The translations under genes and the position numbers were made by a program. This document shows, piece by piece, positions 63,769 to 64,000 of a DNA stretch of 64,000 nt. Every line of letters begins with the position of its first letter. The stretch's first letter is position 1. The notes beneath the pieces were generated by a model that worked only from the letters and a program-made list of their open reading frames with translations, was not told the origin of the DNA and did no database searches. Source of the stretch: Promerops cafer (lineage: Eukaryota > Chordata > Aves > Passeriformes > Nectariniidae); NCBI GenBank assembly GCA_013398275.1, contig VZSE01009483.1, positions 1,338,516 through 1,402,515 of the forward strand. Reading direction: 5' to 3'.

Positions 63769-64000
63769 AGGGACTGTGGTACTGAGAGGGCAAAATAGCG
63801 TGGTAGTTTCTGGGCAGGCAAAAACATGTCAAGTGTGCTGAGCCCGTTCTTGTGCTGCTATAAATTGGTACAGCTTCCTTAGTTTCAAGGGAGTTAGTAT
63901 GGTATATTAGCTGAACAGTTGACTTTTGTATTATATGTGTGGCTTCACCTTTCCTGTTTCTCTTAGCAGGGAAAAACAATGTTAAAAAAATCCCTTCCCC
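63769..64000 (+). other. EXPH5: EXPH5 3' UTR, start only
   Basis: The sequence after the stop codon shows no further coding similarity and no AATAAA or ATTAAA signal before the window ends, so the polyadenylation site lies outside. A run of A (63983-63990) is not preceded by a signal. Confidence 0.7.

Overview
The window is vertebrate nuclear DNA, almost certainly from a bird and probably a songbird. It carries many CR1 LINE fragments with the avian 3' end (…TTGGAAGGGACC…), several avian ERVL-type LTRs, short introns and only one recognisable protein-coding gene. Runs or single positions of N (28756-28843, 21020, 44404) show that it is a draft assembly.

Layout. Positions 1 to about 27.9 kb hold no gene I can support. 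This is the 5' flank of the gene that follows, made of AT-rich unique DNA, CR1 fragments (1-563, 10215-10263, 19258-20640, 26353-26470, 27219-27700), two LTRs (13370-13944 on +, 20741-21513 on -), an unclassified GC-rich repeat family (about 2699-3250 and 4258-4370) and simple repeats. A CpG island at about 27990-29130 marks a promoter.

From 28646 to 63768 on the + strand lies one complete gene, EXPH5 (exophilin 5, also called Slac2-b), a Rab27 effector. I reconstruct six coding exons from splice sites, phase and resemblance to the mammalian protein: 28646-28755 (running into the N gap), 46098-46255, 50452-50596, 55177-55225, 56758-56884 and the giant last exon 58460-63768. If exon 1 continues about 9 nt into the gap, as in mammals, the coding sequence is about 5904 nt (about 1968 codons), close to the human protein of about 1989 residues. 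The Rab27-binding Slp-homology region is split between exon 1 (SHD1) and exon 2 (SHD2). Exon 6 encodes a long Ser-rich, apparently disordered effector body and a conserved acidic C terminus. The 3' UTR begins at 63769 and runs off the window.

The introns contain a solo LTR with a 5-bp target duplication (41832-42459), an ERV-derived two-LTR structure with a degenerate 50-bp tandem array (46766-48569), and an isolated CpG-rich spike at 44310-44480 that could be a second promoter. The most interesting coding signal is a 72-bp, phase-preserving, exon-like segment at 50277-50348, with strong splice sites, just upstream of exon 3. It would add 24 residues after the Rab27-binding domain and has no counterpart in the mammalian protein as I know it.
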